Of a stretch of 64,000 bases of DNA, positions 35,050-43,915 are shown in pieces. The notes below the pieces were generated by a model, which was not told the DNA's origin, did not search any database, and saw only the letters and a program-made list of their open reading frames with translations. Source of the stretch: Gordonia otitidis NBRC 100426. Its GTDB lineage: Bacteria > Actinomycetota > Actinomycetes > Mycobacteriales > Mycobacteriaceae. The stretch is from NCBI RefSeq assembly GCF_000248075.1, contig NZ_BAFB01000230.1, positions 1 to 64,000 of the forward strand. The letters run 5' to 3'. The first letter of the stretch is position 1. Each line of letters starts with the position of its first letter. The translations under genes were made by a program, and so were the position numbers.

Positions 35050-35096
35050 GATCGGTCCAGGTGAAGGGTCAGGTCGCGACCTCACCCGGACCGATC
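35050..35096. promoter_or_regulatory. Nested palindrome upstream of the MoxR-like gene
   Basis: An outer stem GATCGGTCC / GGACCGATC encloses GGGTC, the 12-bp palindrome AGGTCGCGACCT, and CACCC. It lies about 50 bp upstream of the MoxR-like ATG and beyond the mno stop. It could be an operator, or a cruciform acting as terminator of mno. Confidence 0.45.
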
Positions 35097-35102
35097 AGCG
35101 TG

Positions 35103-35127
35103 CTCGGGAGGTGCTCAGTCTCCCGAG
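35103..35127 (-). terminator. Hairpin downstream of mno
   Basis: CTCGGGAG, a 9-base loop and CTCCCGAG form an 8-bp stem 34 bp past the mno stop on the minus strand. There is no T-run, as is usual in high-GC actinobacteria. Confidence 0.5.
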
Positions 35128-35141
35128 GGTCTCCTGGCAGC

Positions 35142-35169
35142 GCCCATCAGTACGTGCCCATCAGTACGT
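35142..35169. repeat. 14-bp duplication at the mno stop codon
   Basis: GCCCATCAGTACGT occurs twice in direct succession. The second copy carries the mno stop codon (TCA on the plus strand), so the last codons Thr-Tyr-stop are repeated downstream. Confidence 0.88.
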
Positions 35170-36432
35170 GCCGGTCATGGCGTGGCTCACCATCGGGATG
35201 AGTGATTCGACGGAGCATTCGCGCGGATTCGCCGGTGTGCACCAGTCATCCATCATGTGCTCGGCGATCGCCCGGATCTGCTTGTCCGAGGTGTCCATGG
35301 TCTCTCCGCGACCCTCGTACTTACCCGTGTTCATCCGGTTCTTTTCGTAACTGTTGACGGTGACCTGGCCGAAGTTGTCCGGGATGCCGAGATCCTTGGA
35401 CAGTCGGATGGCTTCTTCGACAGCGGCATCGGCGGCCTGGACGGTCGACATGTTGGTGGTGTCGATACCCAGCAGGGCGGCCATGTCGGCATAGCGCTCG
35501 TACCGGCTGGGCAGGTTGTACTCCCAGACGCGCGGTAGGGCGATCGCGTTGTTCAGGCCGTGGTGGCTGTCGTAGAACGCGCTGACGGCGTGCGACAACG
35601 AGTGGATGAGACCGAGGCCACCGGAGTTGAATGCTTGTGCCGCAATGTATTGCGCGTTCATCATGCCGGTGCGGGCTTCGAGGTTGCGCGGCTCGTACAC
35701 GGCGGTGCGCAGATGATCGCGGATCAGTTCGATCGCGTACTTGGCATTACCCAATGACGGCGCGAAGTCCAGCCGCGACACGTACGGCTCGGATGCGTGC
35801 GCGAGCACATCGAAGCCGCAGAACGCGGTGAAGTGCTCGGGGCAGCTGTAGTAGAGCAGCGGATCGTCCATGGCGAGGTCGACGAGGCAGGTGTCGTCGA
35901 AGGCCACCCACTTGTGCGGCTTGTTCATGTCCGACGTGTCGGTGATGACGTAGGCCCACGACGTCTCCGAACCGGTTCCCGCGGTGGTGGATACGGCGAT
36001 GTGCTTGGGATTCTCCTTGTTGGTCGCCTTGGAGAAGCCCTCGAACTCGTTGATGTTGCGGCCGTCGTGCGCGATCACCATCCGGGCGCCCTTGGCCGCG
36101 TCGTGGCTCGAGCCGCCGCCGACCGAGATGATGCCGTCGCACTTCTCCGACTGATAGAGCGCGGCCGCGTCCATACAGTTGTAATCCTTGGGGTTCGACT
36201 CGACCTTGTCGTAGAGCACGACGTCGACACCCTGGTACTCGATCTTTCCCTTGAGTTCCTCGATGATGCCCGACCCGCGCAGGCCCGTCGTCATGAGCAG
36301 CACGCGTGTCATGCCGAGGTCCTTGGCTTCGACGCCGAGCATGTCGTGCGCGCCGACGCCCAGCTTGGCGTTCGGGAACGGGTGGAAGTCCTTGATCGGG
36401 AAGTCCCAGATCTGGTTCAGCTCGATGGCCAT
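35161..36432 (-). CDS. mno: NDMA-dependent methanol / alcohol dehydrogenase
   Basis: The 423-residue group III metal-dependent alcohol dehydrogenase is close to the actinobacterial Mno/ThcE enzymes as I recall them: it starts MAIELNQIWDFPIK and has LLMTTGLRGSGIIEE, the cofactor site SVGGGSSHDAAKG, TTAGTGSETSWAYV, and metal-binding His residues in HSLSHAVSAFYDSHHG. These decameric enzymes hold NADH tightly and need an electron acceptor such as NDMA in vitro. The ATG follows AGGAG. They oxidise methanol and other primary alcohols or dismutate formaldehyde. It is a single gene with its own 219-bp upstream region. Confidence 0.92.
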   Translation of the reverse strand: MAIELNQIWDFPIKDFHPFPNAKLGVGAHDMLGVEAKDLGMTRVLLMTTGLRGSGIIEELKGKIEYQGVDVVLYDKVESNPKDYNCMDAAALYQSEKCDGIISVGGGSSHDAAKGARMVIAHDGRNINEFEGFSKATNKENPKHIAVSTTAGTGSETSWAYVITDTSDMNKPHKWVAFDDTCLVDLAMDDPLLYYSCPEHFTAFCGFDVLAHASEPYVSRLDFAPSLGNAKYAIELIRDHLRTAVYEPRNLEARTGMMNAQYIAAQAFNSGGLGLIHSLSHAVSAFYDSHHGLNNAIALPRVWEYNLPSRYERYADMAALLGIDTTNMSTVQAADAAVEEAIRLSKDLGIPDNFGQVTVNSYEKNRMNTGKYEGRGETMDTSDKQIRAIAEHMMDDWCTPANPRECSVESLIPMVSHAMTGTY

Positions 36433-36549
36433 GTGGCGATCTCCTAGTGACGTGACGGTGTGTCCTGTTCCACTGTGTGGTCGACGTCACGCACATACAA
36501 GATCACCTGCTCAGATGAAAAGATGATCAGACTGTCGGTCGAGGGGTGA

Positions 36550-36569
36550 CCCTGTCCATCCGGACAGGG
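36550..36569. other. Hairpin in the mno-mntH spacer
   Basis: CCCTGTCC, ATCC, GGACAGGG form a perfect 8-bp stem in the 219-bp spacer between the mntH stop and the mno start. It may end mntH transcription or lie in the mno leader. Nothing else in the spacer is recognised; short AT-rich GATCA-type half-palindromes flank it. Confidence 0.45.
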
Positions 36570-36651
36570 ATGAGGGCGGCGTCGGGATCGTGGAAAATGA
36601 AACGCCCCCATCGCCATGAACAGTGGTGGACCCAACGCGGGTCCCGAGGTG

Positions 36652-37929
36652 TCAGGCCCCGGTGAATATCAGCACGATCAGAGCCAGATTGAGCACGACG
36701 ATGAGGATCGACGAAGCCGTTGCGGCAATGCGGAGCGTCCACCCGTCGGCGTAGTCGCCCATGAGTCGACGGTCGGCGGTGAGGCGGCCCAACGGGATGA
36801 TCGCGAACGGGATTCCGAAGCTCAACACCACCTGACTGATGACCAGTGCCCAGGTCGGATCGACCCCGACTCCGAGGACCACCAGCGCCGGGACGAGTGT
36901 GACGAGTCTGCGGAGCACGAGAGGTATCCGGATGTGCAGCAGCCCATCCATGATCGCCGAACCCGCCGACGACCCGACCGACGTCGCGGCGAGGCCGCTC
37001 GCCAGCAGCCCGATGGCGAATATTGTTGCGACCGAGGGGCCGAGCGAGTCGCGCACCGCATCGTAGGCCCCTTCGATGGTGTCGGTGCCCTCTTTGCCGC
37101 GAAGGTTGGTGGCCGCGAGCAGCAGTAGCGCGATGTTGACCGCTCCCGCGACGATCAGGGCGATCACGACATCCCACCGTGTCACCCTGATGAGGCGTCG
37201 GGTCCGCGAGGGGCTGGTACTGATTCCGTGTCGATCGACGACCAGCGAGGAGTGCACGTAGATCGCGTGTGGCATGACGGTGGCGCCGAGCATGGACGCG
37301 GCGAGCAGGACCGTCTCGGGCCCCTGTAACCGTGGCACGAGTCCGCCGAGAACCTCTCCCGGAGGCGGGGGTTCCACAACGAGCCCGGCCAGGAACCCGA
37401 CCACGATGATAGCGAGCATCCCCAGGATGACCCGCTCGAAGACATGCTGCTGACGCGGGTTCTGCAGCAGCAGCATCAGCAGCGACACCACGCCGACGAT
37501 CACTCCACCGAGAACGAGTGGGAGTCCGAACAGGAGGTTCAACGCGATCGCCCCGCCGAGAACCTCCGCGAGATCTGTGGCGACCGCGACGGCCTCGGCC
37601 TGCATCCAGAAGGCCAACCGGGATCGGCGGCCCATGCGCTCACCGATGAGCGCGGGGAGTCCCTTGCCGGTGACGATTCCGAGTTTCGCCGACTGGTATT
37701 GGATCAGCATTGCGATCACGTTGGCCAGGACCAGGACCCAGACCAGCAGGAACCCGTAGCGGGAACCCGCTGTGATGTTGGCGGCGACATTGCCGGGATC
37801 GACGTAGGCGATGGCGGCCACGAATGCGGGGCCCAGTAGAGCGACGTTCCGCAGCAGTGTGCGCGGACGACGTACGCGGCCACGGGTTGCCGGCGACCCG
37901 GGTTGCTCACGTTCTTCGACCGTGCTCAC
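36652..37929 (-). CDS. mntH: Nramp-family divalent metal transporter
   Basis: The 425-residue protein has about 11 hydrophobic helices. The metal site motifs are in place: AYVDPGNVAANI in helix 1 (DPGN) and ATVMPHAIYVHSS in helix 6 (MPH). It imports Mn2+ or Fe2+ by proton symport. A GTG at 37929 is used as start; no good ribosome site precedes it. The structured repeat copy 2 occupies the spacer upstream. No Mn-riboswitch or MntR box was recognised. Confidence 0.94.
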   Translation of the reverse strand: MSTVEEREQPGSPATRGRVRRPRTLLRNVALLGPAFVAAIAYVDPGNVAANITAGSRYGFLLVWVLVLANVIAMLIQYQSAKLGIVTGKGLPALIGERMGRRSRLAFWMQAEAVAVATDLAEVLGGAIALNLLFGLPLVLGGVIVGVVSLLMLLLQNPRQQHVFERVILGMLAIIVVGFLAGLVVEPPPPGEVLGGLVPRLQGPETVLLAASMLGATVMPHAIYVHSSLVVDRHGISTSPSRTRRLIRVTRWDVVIALIVAGAVNIALLLLAATNLRGKEGTDTIEGAYDAVRDSLGPSVATIFAIGLLASGLAATSVGSSAGSAIMDGLLHIRIPLVLRRLVTLVPALVVLGVGVDPTWALVISQVVLSFGIPFAIIPLGRLTADRRLMGDYADGWTLRIAATASSILIVVLNLALIVLIFTGA

Positions 37930-38019
37930 CTGACCAATCTCGCACAGCTCGGCGCCGAGTTCAACCGACGCGAATCAAAAAGTTCGGGTGACCGAAACCC
38001 GGTACCAGTGCCATCCCAG

Positions 38020-38084
38020 ACGCGGCTTGAGTTGGCAGACGCGGCTGGTGCACCAGCCGCGTTCACATGCTCGGACCGCGTGTG
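38020..38084. repeat. 65-bp nested-hairpin intergenic element, copy 2
   Basis: The same element as at 30040, with about ten differences and no length change. The inner palindrome CGCGGCTGG-TGCA-CCAGCCGCG is intact; the outer arms ACGCGGCTTGAG / CTCGGACCGCGT keep most pairs. It lies just past the xanthine dehydrogenase stop and before mntH, both on the minus strand. Confidence 0.88.
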
Positions 38085-38096
38085 GGGCGCCGATGG

Positions 38097-40880
38097 TCAC
38101 TGGAGGAGGCGCCACACCCGATCCCTCGACATCGGCAGCTCGTAGGGCCGACAGCCGACGGCCCGTCTGATCGCGTTGGCCAGAGCCGGTGCCACCGGGT
38201 TGTAGGGCGACTCACTCATCGACTTCGCGCCGTAGGGACCGAGGTCGTCGGACGTATCGGCGAAGTAGACCTCGGTCTCGGGGACGTCGGCCATCTGCGG
38301 CACCCGGTAGGTACGGAACACCGGGGTGAGCGGCACGCCCTTTCCGTCGAGCATGATCTCTTCGTACAGTGACGATCCGATCGCCTGGGCCACACCGCCC
38401 TCCACCTGTCCGCGGCACTGTTGCGGATTCATGACCGTGCCGGCGTCGGCGGCCTGGACCGACTGCAGTATGCGGACTGTGCCGGTGGCGGTGTCCACTG
38501 CAACGCGAAATGCGTGCACGTTGAACGCGATCGACCGCAGTGCACCGCTCTCCGACCCGCTGGCGGCGATACGGTCCCCGACACGATGAGTGGGATCGAC
38601 GGCTGCGATGAGTTCGCCGAAACCGACGAGTCTTTCGCCGACCAGCGCGCCGTCGGGTACCAGCCGAACGGCGTCGGGAGAGGTTGCGGTGATCGAGGAC
38701 GCGGCGTCGAGCAGGAGAGTGCGTAGCGCAAGAGCGGCACCGTGGGTCGCCTTGCCCGCCACTGTGATTCCTGCAGATGCGAACGCGCCGGTGTCGTACA
38801 CCGCCGCGTCGGTGTCGCCGTGGTGCAACATGATGCGCGACGGATCGGTGCCCACCGCCTCTGCGACGATCTGCGTGAGGACCGTCGTCGTGCCGTTGCC
38901 GAACTCCGCCGTGCCGACCCCGACGTGATATCGGCCGTCGACGCCGACACTCACCTCGACGGTGGAGAAATGTCCACGCGGTGCCATGGTCGCGATGGCG
39001 GCGATGGCCATGCCCTCGCCCACACGCCACGAATCCCCTTGCGGCACAGCCGCTCCGTTCCCCTTCGCCAGCGCATTCTGGGCGAGGTCGAGACACTGGT
39101 CGAGGCCGTAACTGCCGTAGACGAGGTCGTCCTCCGGTTCCGGGTGTGCGATCAGGAGCGGGTCGCCGTCGCGGACCGCGTTGATCCGGCGTAGTTCGAA
39201 GGGGTCGATGTCGAGCGCGAGGGCCAGTTCGTCCATCGCGGACTCGACCGCCAGGATCACCTGCCCGAGCCCGTAACCGCGGAACGCGCCGGACGGCGGG
39301 TTGTTGGTGTAGACGACCTCGGCGTCGATGCGCTTGACCGGGCAGTTGTACACCGACACCGATTCGGCGCAGGCGTGGAACATCACCCCCATCGAGTGAT
39401 TGCCGTAGGCGCCGGTGTCGGAGAGGACGTCGACCTTCATCGCACGGAGCCGGCCGTCGTCATCGGCGCCGAGGTCGACCGCGACGCGGAAGGGATGACG
39501 GTACGTGGTGCGGGTCATCTCGTCGGTGCGGGTCATCTCGTAACCGACCGGCGCGCCGGTGCGTAGAACCGCGATCGCGACGAGGTCTTCGGTGAGCAGT
39601 TCCTGCTTGCCGCCGAAGCCGCCGCCGACGCGCGCACTGAACACCCGGATCTGTTCCGGCGGTAGTTCGAGCAGCAACGCCAGTTCGTCGCGAACAAGGA
39701 ACGGAACCTGGGTGCTGGTGCGGATCACCAGGCGACCGTCGTCGTCGAGCCAGCCGATGGAGCCATGTGTTTCCAACTGCGCATGCGATATCCGCGCGGT
39801 GCGCCACGTTCCGCCGACGGTCACCGGGGAGTCGGCGAGTGCGGAATCCACATCACCGCCGAAGCCCTCGTGGAACGAGGAGATGACGTTGCGGCCGGCC
39901 TCGAAGACCCTGTCCTCGGGCGTGCGGTCGGGATGGACGATCGGCGCGCCGGAACTCCTGGCCTCCTCCGGATCGAAGACGCCCGGCATGATCTCGTACT
40001 CGACGTCGATGAGTCGGCACGCCTCCTCGGCGATTCCGGCGGTGTCGGCGACGACCGCGGCAACCCGCTGACCGACGAACCGCACCACGGAGTCGAGGAC
40101 CAACGTGTCATCGGGGTCGTCGGCGCGGGATTCGTGTCGCGCGGTGGAGAACCTTCGCGTGCTGACGTTCTCATGGGTGAGGACCAGCGCGACGCCGGGC
40201 AGGGCCTCGGCCGCCGAGGTGTCGATCGAGAGGATCTTGGCATGCGGGTGCGGAGAGGTCAGGACGCGCAGGTAACGCATGCCGGGGACCGCGACGTCGA
40301 AGGTGTACGGCTCGTTGCCGGTGACCACACGACGTGCCGCCGGCGGGGCGAGTGAGCTGCCGACCGCGGGGATGGTCTGGCCACCGCACCCGTCAGCGGT
40401 GTCCGCTCGACCAGCAGGCGTCGAGGACGGCGAGATCGCAGGGGAGGCTCCCTGCCGAATGGCCTGGCGTATCGCGCGATATCCGGTGCAGCGGCAGAGG
40501 TTTCCCTTCATGGTGCGCTGCAGTTCGTCGGTGTCGGCGACTGTCTGCGGGTCGAGGGTCGACGCGGTGACGATCATCCCCGCGGTGCAGAAACCACACT
40601 GGAACCCGAAGTTGTCGACGAACGCCTGTTGCATGGGATGGAGGTCGTCGACGGTTCCGAGACCGGATACCGTCGTGACGGAGCGACCGTCGACACGCTG
40701 TGCCGGGAAGATGCACGAGTGCACCGGCTTACCGTCGACCAAGACCGAACACGCACCGCAGTCACCCGCGTCGCACCCCTTCTTGACCTCGAAATGTGCC
40801 TGCTCGCGCAGGAACGTCCGCAGGCACTGTCCCGCGGCGGGCTGGGCTTCCACGGCATCGCCGTTGATCTCGAATTTCAC
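38097..40880 (-). CDS. Xanthine dehydrogenase, fused FeS and molybdopterin subunits
   Basis: The 927-residue protein starts with a 2Fe-2S ferredoxin domain (Cys36, 41, 44, 56), followed by the helical second 2Fe-2S domain (QCGFCTAGM and LCRCTGYRAI). From about residue 175 it is the molybdopterin-binding subunit: GGGFGGKQE, the substrate-positioning Arg in SGAFRGYGLGQ, and the catalytic Glu in GPYGAKSMSESPYNP, which is a variant of the usual GAKGVGEP. It oxidises purines, most likely hypoxanthine and xanthine, to urate. The start overlaps the FAD-subunit stop (ATGA). Small/large subunit fusion with a separate FAD subunit is a known layout. Confidence 0.9.
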   Translation of the reverse strand: MKFEINGDAVEAQPAAGQCLRTFLREQAHFEVKKGCDAGDCGACSVLVDGKPVHSCIFPAQRVDGRSVTTVSGLGTVDDLHPMQQAFVDNFGFQCGFCTAGMIVTASTLDPQTVADTDELQRTMKGNLCRCTGYRAIRQAIRQGASPAISPSSTPAGRADTADGCGGQTIPAVGSSLAPPAARRVVTGNEPYTFDVAVPGMRYLRVLTSPHPHAKILSIDTSAAEALPGVALVLTHENVSTRRFSTARHESRADDPDDTLVLDSVVRFVGQRVAAVVADTAGIAEEACRLIDVEYEIMPGVFDPEEARSSGAPIVHPDRTPEDRVFEAGRNVISSFHEGFGGDVDSALADSPVTVGGTWRTARISHAQLETHGSIGWLDDDGRLVIRTSTQVPFLVRDELALLLELPPEQIRVFSARVGGGFGGKQELLTEDLVAIAVLRTGAPVGYEMTRTDEMTRTTYRHPFRVAVDLGADDDGRLRAMKVDVLSDTGAYGNHSMGVMFHACAESVSVYNCPVKRIDAEVVYTNNPPSGAFRGYGLGQVILAVESAMDELALALDIDPFELRRINAVRDGDPLLIAHPEPEDDLVYGSYGLDQCLDLAQNALAKGNGAAVPQGDSWRVGEGMAIAAIATMAPRGHFSTVEVSVGVDGRYHVGVGTAEFGNGTTTVLTQIVAEAVGTDPSRIMLHHGDTDAAVYDTGAFASAGITVAGKATHGAALALRTLLLDAASSITATSPDAVRLVPDGALVGERLVGFGELIAAVDPTHRVGDRIAASGSESGALRSIAFNVHAFRVAVDTATGTVRILQSVQAADAGTVMNPQQCRGQVEGGVAQAIGSSLYEEIMLDGKGVPLTPVFRTYRVPQMADVPETEVYFADTSDDLGPYGAKSMSESPYNPVAPALANAIRRAVGCRPYELPMSRDRVWRLLQ

Positions 40881-41707
40881 CGCGCACCATTGTCTTTCGT
40901 CGAGCGTGAGAGCTCGACACGGATCTGTTCTGCCAGAGTTGCCGACACGCTGCGTCGCCAGTCGGCGGCACCGAGCGGGTCGGTGTAGTAGCCGTCGGCC
41001 GCCCAGATGTCGGCCCGCAGGCGGTCGGCGTCGGGTAATCCCTCGTAGCGCAGTACCGTCGGCCAGAGGGTTGCGGCGGTGATACCGAAGACAGCTGTGT
41101 CGTCCTCGTCGTGCCGGCCGGTGATCACCGCTCCGGACCGGCCGAGCTCCGCGAGTGCGATCTTGCGGAAACCCGTTCGGGCGCGCAGTGCGTAGCCGGG
41201 GATGTCGATCGCGCGTAACACGTCTCCGTCGCCCAATGTGTTGGTGCCGTTGCCGGTCACCAGTTCGGCGACGGGGACGGTGTAGTCGGTGCCGTCGGCA
41301 CGCCAGACGAGTGCCCGTCCGTCGAGGCCCGACGCGAGTGACACCATCGAGGCGGCCGCGAACGATCGGCAGATGTTACCGCCGACTGTTGCCACGTTCC
41401 AGATCTTGAAGGAAGCGAGAAGCGCTGTGGCGCATTGGAACAGCAGCGGGTGGGCATGCCAGCCACGTTGTGCGGGCAATTCGGCGAGCTGGGCCACCGT
41501 CGCCGTCGCCGCAATCCGCAGACCGCCGTCGGGAAGGTCCTCGAACGGTTTCCAACCGATCCTGCTGATGTCCACGACGCCGGTCGAGGCCACCTGGGGC
41601 TCGGAGAAGAACCAGGTGCCACCCGCGACGATGCGTTCGCCGTCGGCGAGTCGGAGGTCGTCGCGATCGTGTGCGTAACGGTAGGTCGAGATGGTGTGTA
41701 GATCCAT
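40877..41707 (-). CDS. Xanthine dehydrogenase FAD-binding subunit
   Basis: The 276-residue protein starts at ATG 41707 (GGTGG five bases upstream). It is a CoxM/CutM-type FAD domain: the segment ADGERIVAGGTWFF is the first flavin-contact loop and NVATVGGNICRSFAAAS the second (TVGGN). The C-terminal half is the CO dehydrogenase flavoprotein C-domain. It takes electrons from the FeS centres of the fused subunit and passes them to NAD or another acceptor. It overlaps the next gene by four bases. Confidence 0.92.
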   Translation of the reverse strand: MDLHTISTYRYAHDRDDLRLADGERIVAGGTWFFSEPQVASTGVVDISRIGWKPFEDLPDGGLRIAATATVAQLAELPAQRGWHAHPLLFQCATALLASFKIWNVATVGGNICRSFAAASMVSLASGLDGRALVWRADGTDYTVPVAELVTGNGTNTLGDGDVLRAIDIPGYALRARTGFRKIALAELGRSGAVITGRHDEDDTAVFGITAATLWPTVLRYEGLPDADRLRADIWAADGYYTDPLGAADWRRSVSATLAEQIRVELSRSTKDNGAR

Positions 41708-41738
41708 CAGATCCACCAAGCTGTACTGCTCGCAGTGA

Positions 41739-43118
41739 TCATGAGTGCACTCCGGTCGCCTTGTCGAGGAGCCGACGGTGCTCATGAGCGCAGTCGGCGG
41801 CGACTGCGTCTGTGTCGACGGTCAGCATCTCGGCATCGGCGACGACTTGGGCCCCGTTGACCCAGGATGCCCTGATCGGTGGAATGGCGCCGAGTACCAG
41901 GGCCGCGATCGGGTCATCGATGTCGGCGTGTGCGAGCCTGCTCAGATCCCAGAGGACCAGATCGGCGAGTTTGCCGACCTCGATCGAGCCGATCTCCTTG
42001 TCGCGTCCCAATATTCGTGCCCCGCCGATGGTGGCCAGCTCGATCGCCGTACGCGTGGTCAATGCGGTGGGGCCACCCCTGGCGCGGGCCATCAGCACAG
42101 CCTGGTGTGCTTCCTCGAGCAGTCGAGCGGATTCGTTCGACGCCGCGCCGTCGACGCCGAGACCGACGGGTACCCCGGCGTCGACAAGATCACGGGTGCG
42201 GCAGATGCGATTGCCCAGTCGGGCGTTGGAGGTGGGGCAGTGGGCCACACCGGTTGACGTCGCGGCGAGTCGGACGATCTCGTCGTCGGCGAACTCGATG
42301 CCGTGGGCGAACCATACGTCGTCGCCGATCCAGCCGACCGATTCCATGTATTGCAGTGGGGTGCAGCCGAAATGCTCGTCACAGTAGATGTTCTCGTCGA
42401 CTGACTCGGCGAGGTGTGTGTGCAGGCGCACGCCGAGTTCCCGCGCGAGAGCCGCGGATTCGCGCAGCAGGTCGGTGGTGACCGAGAAGGGTGAGCACGG
42501 TGCGAGTGCGATGCGCAGCATCGACTCCGGTGCCGGATCGTGCCAGCGGGTAACGGCATCGGAACTCGCGGCGAGGATCTCGTCGATACCCTGCACCACC
42601 GTGTCCGGGGGGAGTCCGCCGTCCTTCTCGGACAGATCCATCGAGCCGCGTGTGGGGTGGAAGCGCAGACCGGTGGTGCGGGCCGCCTCGATCTCCGCGC
42701 CGAGGAGGTCGCCTCCTTCGCGGGGGAACACATAGTGGTGGTCGGTTGTCGTCGTGCATCCCGACAGTGCCAGCTGCGAGAGGCCACCGAGAGCTGCGGT
42801 GTGCACGGCGTTCTCGTCGATACCCGCCCAGATCGGGTACAGCGTGGTGAGCCATTCGAACAGTGTGTGATCGGCGGCGAGCCCGCGGGTGATCCACTGA
42901 TAGAGGTGGTGGTGGGTGTTGATCAGGCCGGGTGTCAGGACGCAGCCCGAGCCGTCGATTCGGGCGACGTCGGCCGGAAGTGGTGGTGCAGCGACCTCGT
43001 CGTCGATGATCGCGGTGATCGTAGTGCCCTCGAAGAGTACCGATGCCCGCGACAGTTCCCGCCGCCGCGGGTCGACGGTCACGACGGCGGCGTTCTCGAT
43101 GAGGGTTGCTGAGGGCAC
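41739..43118 (-). CDS. 8-oxoguanine / guanine-type deaminase
   Basis: The 459-residue amidohydrolase has metal ligands in PGLINTHHHLYQWITRG, HTHLAESVDE and the AHCPTSNARLG / GLGVDGAASNESARL region. The NTHHHxYQxxTR form resembles 8-oxoguanine deaminase rather than classical guanine deaminase; the ATZ/TRZ superfamily also includes other aminohydrolases. It starts at GTG 43118. It is first in an operon with the xanthine dehydrogenase subunits, so it probably feeds deaminated purine to that enzyme. Confidence 0.83.
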   Translation of the reverse strand: MPSATLIENAAVVTVDPRRRELSRASVLFEGTTITAIIDDEVAAPPLPADVARIDGSGCVLTPGLINTHHHLYQWITRGLAADHTLFEWLTTLYPIWAGIDENAVHTAALGGLSQLALSGCTTTTDHHYVFPREGGDLLGAEIEAARTTGLRFHPTRGSMDLSEKDGGLPPDTVVQGIDEILAASSDAVTRWHDPAPESMLRIALAPCSPFSVTTDLLRESAALARELGVRLHTHLAESVDENIYCDEHFGCTPLQYMESVGWIGDDVWFAHGIEFADDEIVRLAATSTGVAHCPTSNARLGNRICRTRDLVDAGVPVGLGVDGAASNESARLLEEAHQAVLMARARGGPTALTTRTAIELATIGGARILGRDKEIGSIEVGKLADLVLWDLSRLAHADIDDPIAALVLGAIPPIRASWVNGAQVVADAEMLTVDTDAVAADCAHEHRRLLDKATGVHS

Positions 43119-43215
43119 AGCGACACGCTACGACGAATGGGCCTGCGCGGCATGTCGGGGTGCCCGGCTACGCACCCCTGTGGCGTCGGTTACGTGCGCC
43201 GGGTGGTCGCCGGGA

Positions 43216-43821
43216 TCAGGCGGTGATGGTGACCGGTGTGCCGTCGCCCGCCCACTCGTAGAGGTGCTTGATCTGGTCGCCGGGCACATGGATGCAGCCC
43301 TCGGAACCCTGCGTCCTGTACTTCGTGGTGTCGCCGTAGGGGAACTTCTGCCAGGGCGAGTCGTGGAAGCCGATGTCGCCGAAGAGATGCAGCCAGTAGT
43401 GCACGAAGACCGTGTATCCCGGTCCACTCAGCGTGCGGTCGACGTCGTGACTCTCGATCTGCCAGGTTCCGAGCGGGGTACCTGCACCGCGGTCGACGCT
43501 TCCGGTGGTGACGGGCACGTCGGAAATCTGACGTCCGTCCTCGCAGAGGGCCATGTGTTGCGACGCGAGGCCGACGACGATCGCTTTACCCGTCGCGTTC
43601 GCGGGACATGACGGCAGGGGAGGAGCAGGTGCGGTGACGACCGGCAAGGGTTTCGGATGCTGTGCCGACTCGGCCGACGCGGACGAACGCTGCGTGAGGC
43701 CGGTGATCGTGGCGATCGTGACAGCCAGCACCGCTACCGCCGCGAGAGCGGGCCACGCGTATCCGAGCACGAGCGACCTCGTCGTGTGACCACGACCCTG
43801 CTTCTTGGCAACCGATATCAT
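43216..43821 (-). CDS. L,D-transpeptidase (YkuD) membrane-anchored
   Basis: The 201-residue protein has one N-terminal helix (WPALAAVAVLAVTIATI), so it is an anchored or secreted enzyme. The YkuD domain follows: HMALCEDGRQ, HYWLHLFGDIGFHDSPWQ, and the nucleophile motif GSEGCIHVPG. The usual SHGC histidine is Glu here. It would form 3-3 cross-links in peptidoglycan or attach proteins to it. It stands alone between the purine operon and prpR. Confidence 0.87.
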   Translation of the reverse strand: MISVAKKQGRGHTTRSLVLGYAWPALAAVAVLAVTIATITGLTQRSSASAESAQHPKPLPVVTAPAPPLPSCPANATGKAIVVGLASQHMALCEDGRQISDVPVTTGSVDRGAGTPLGTWQIESHDVDRTLSGPGYTVFVHYWLHLFGDIGFHDSPWQKFPYGDTTKYRTQGSEGCIHVPGDQIKHLYEWAGDGTPVTITA

Positions 43822-43915
43822 TTCGTCCGACGTTACCGCAGACCGGACGAGAGGCAGTTCCTACCCGTGTCGGTGCAGACACCGGGTGCGTGGGTAGCGG
43901 GCGTGCTCGGGGAGG

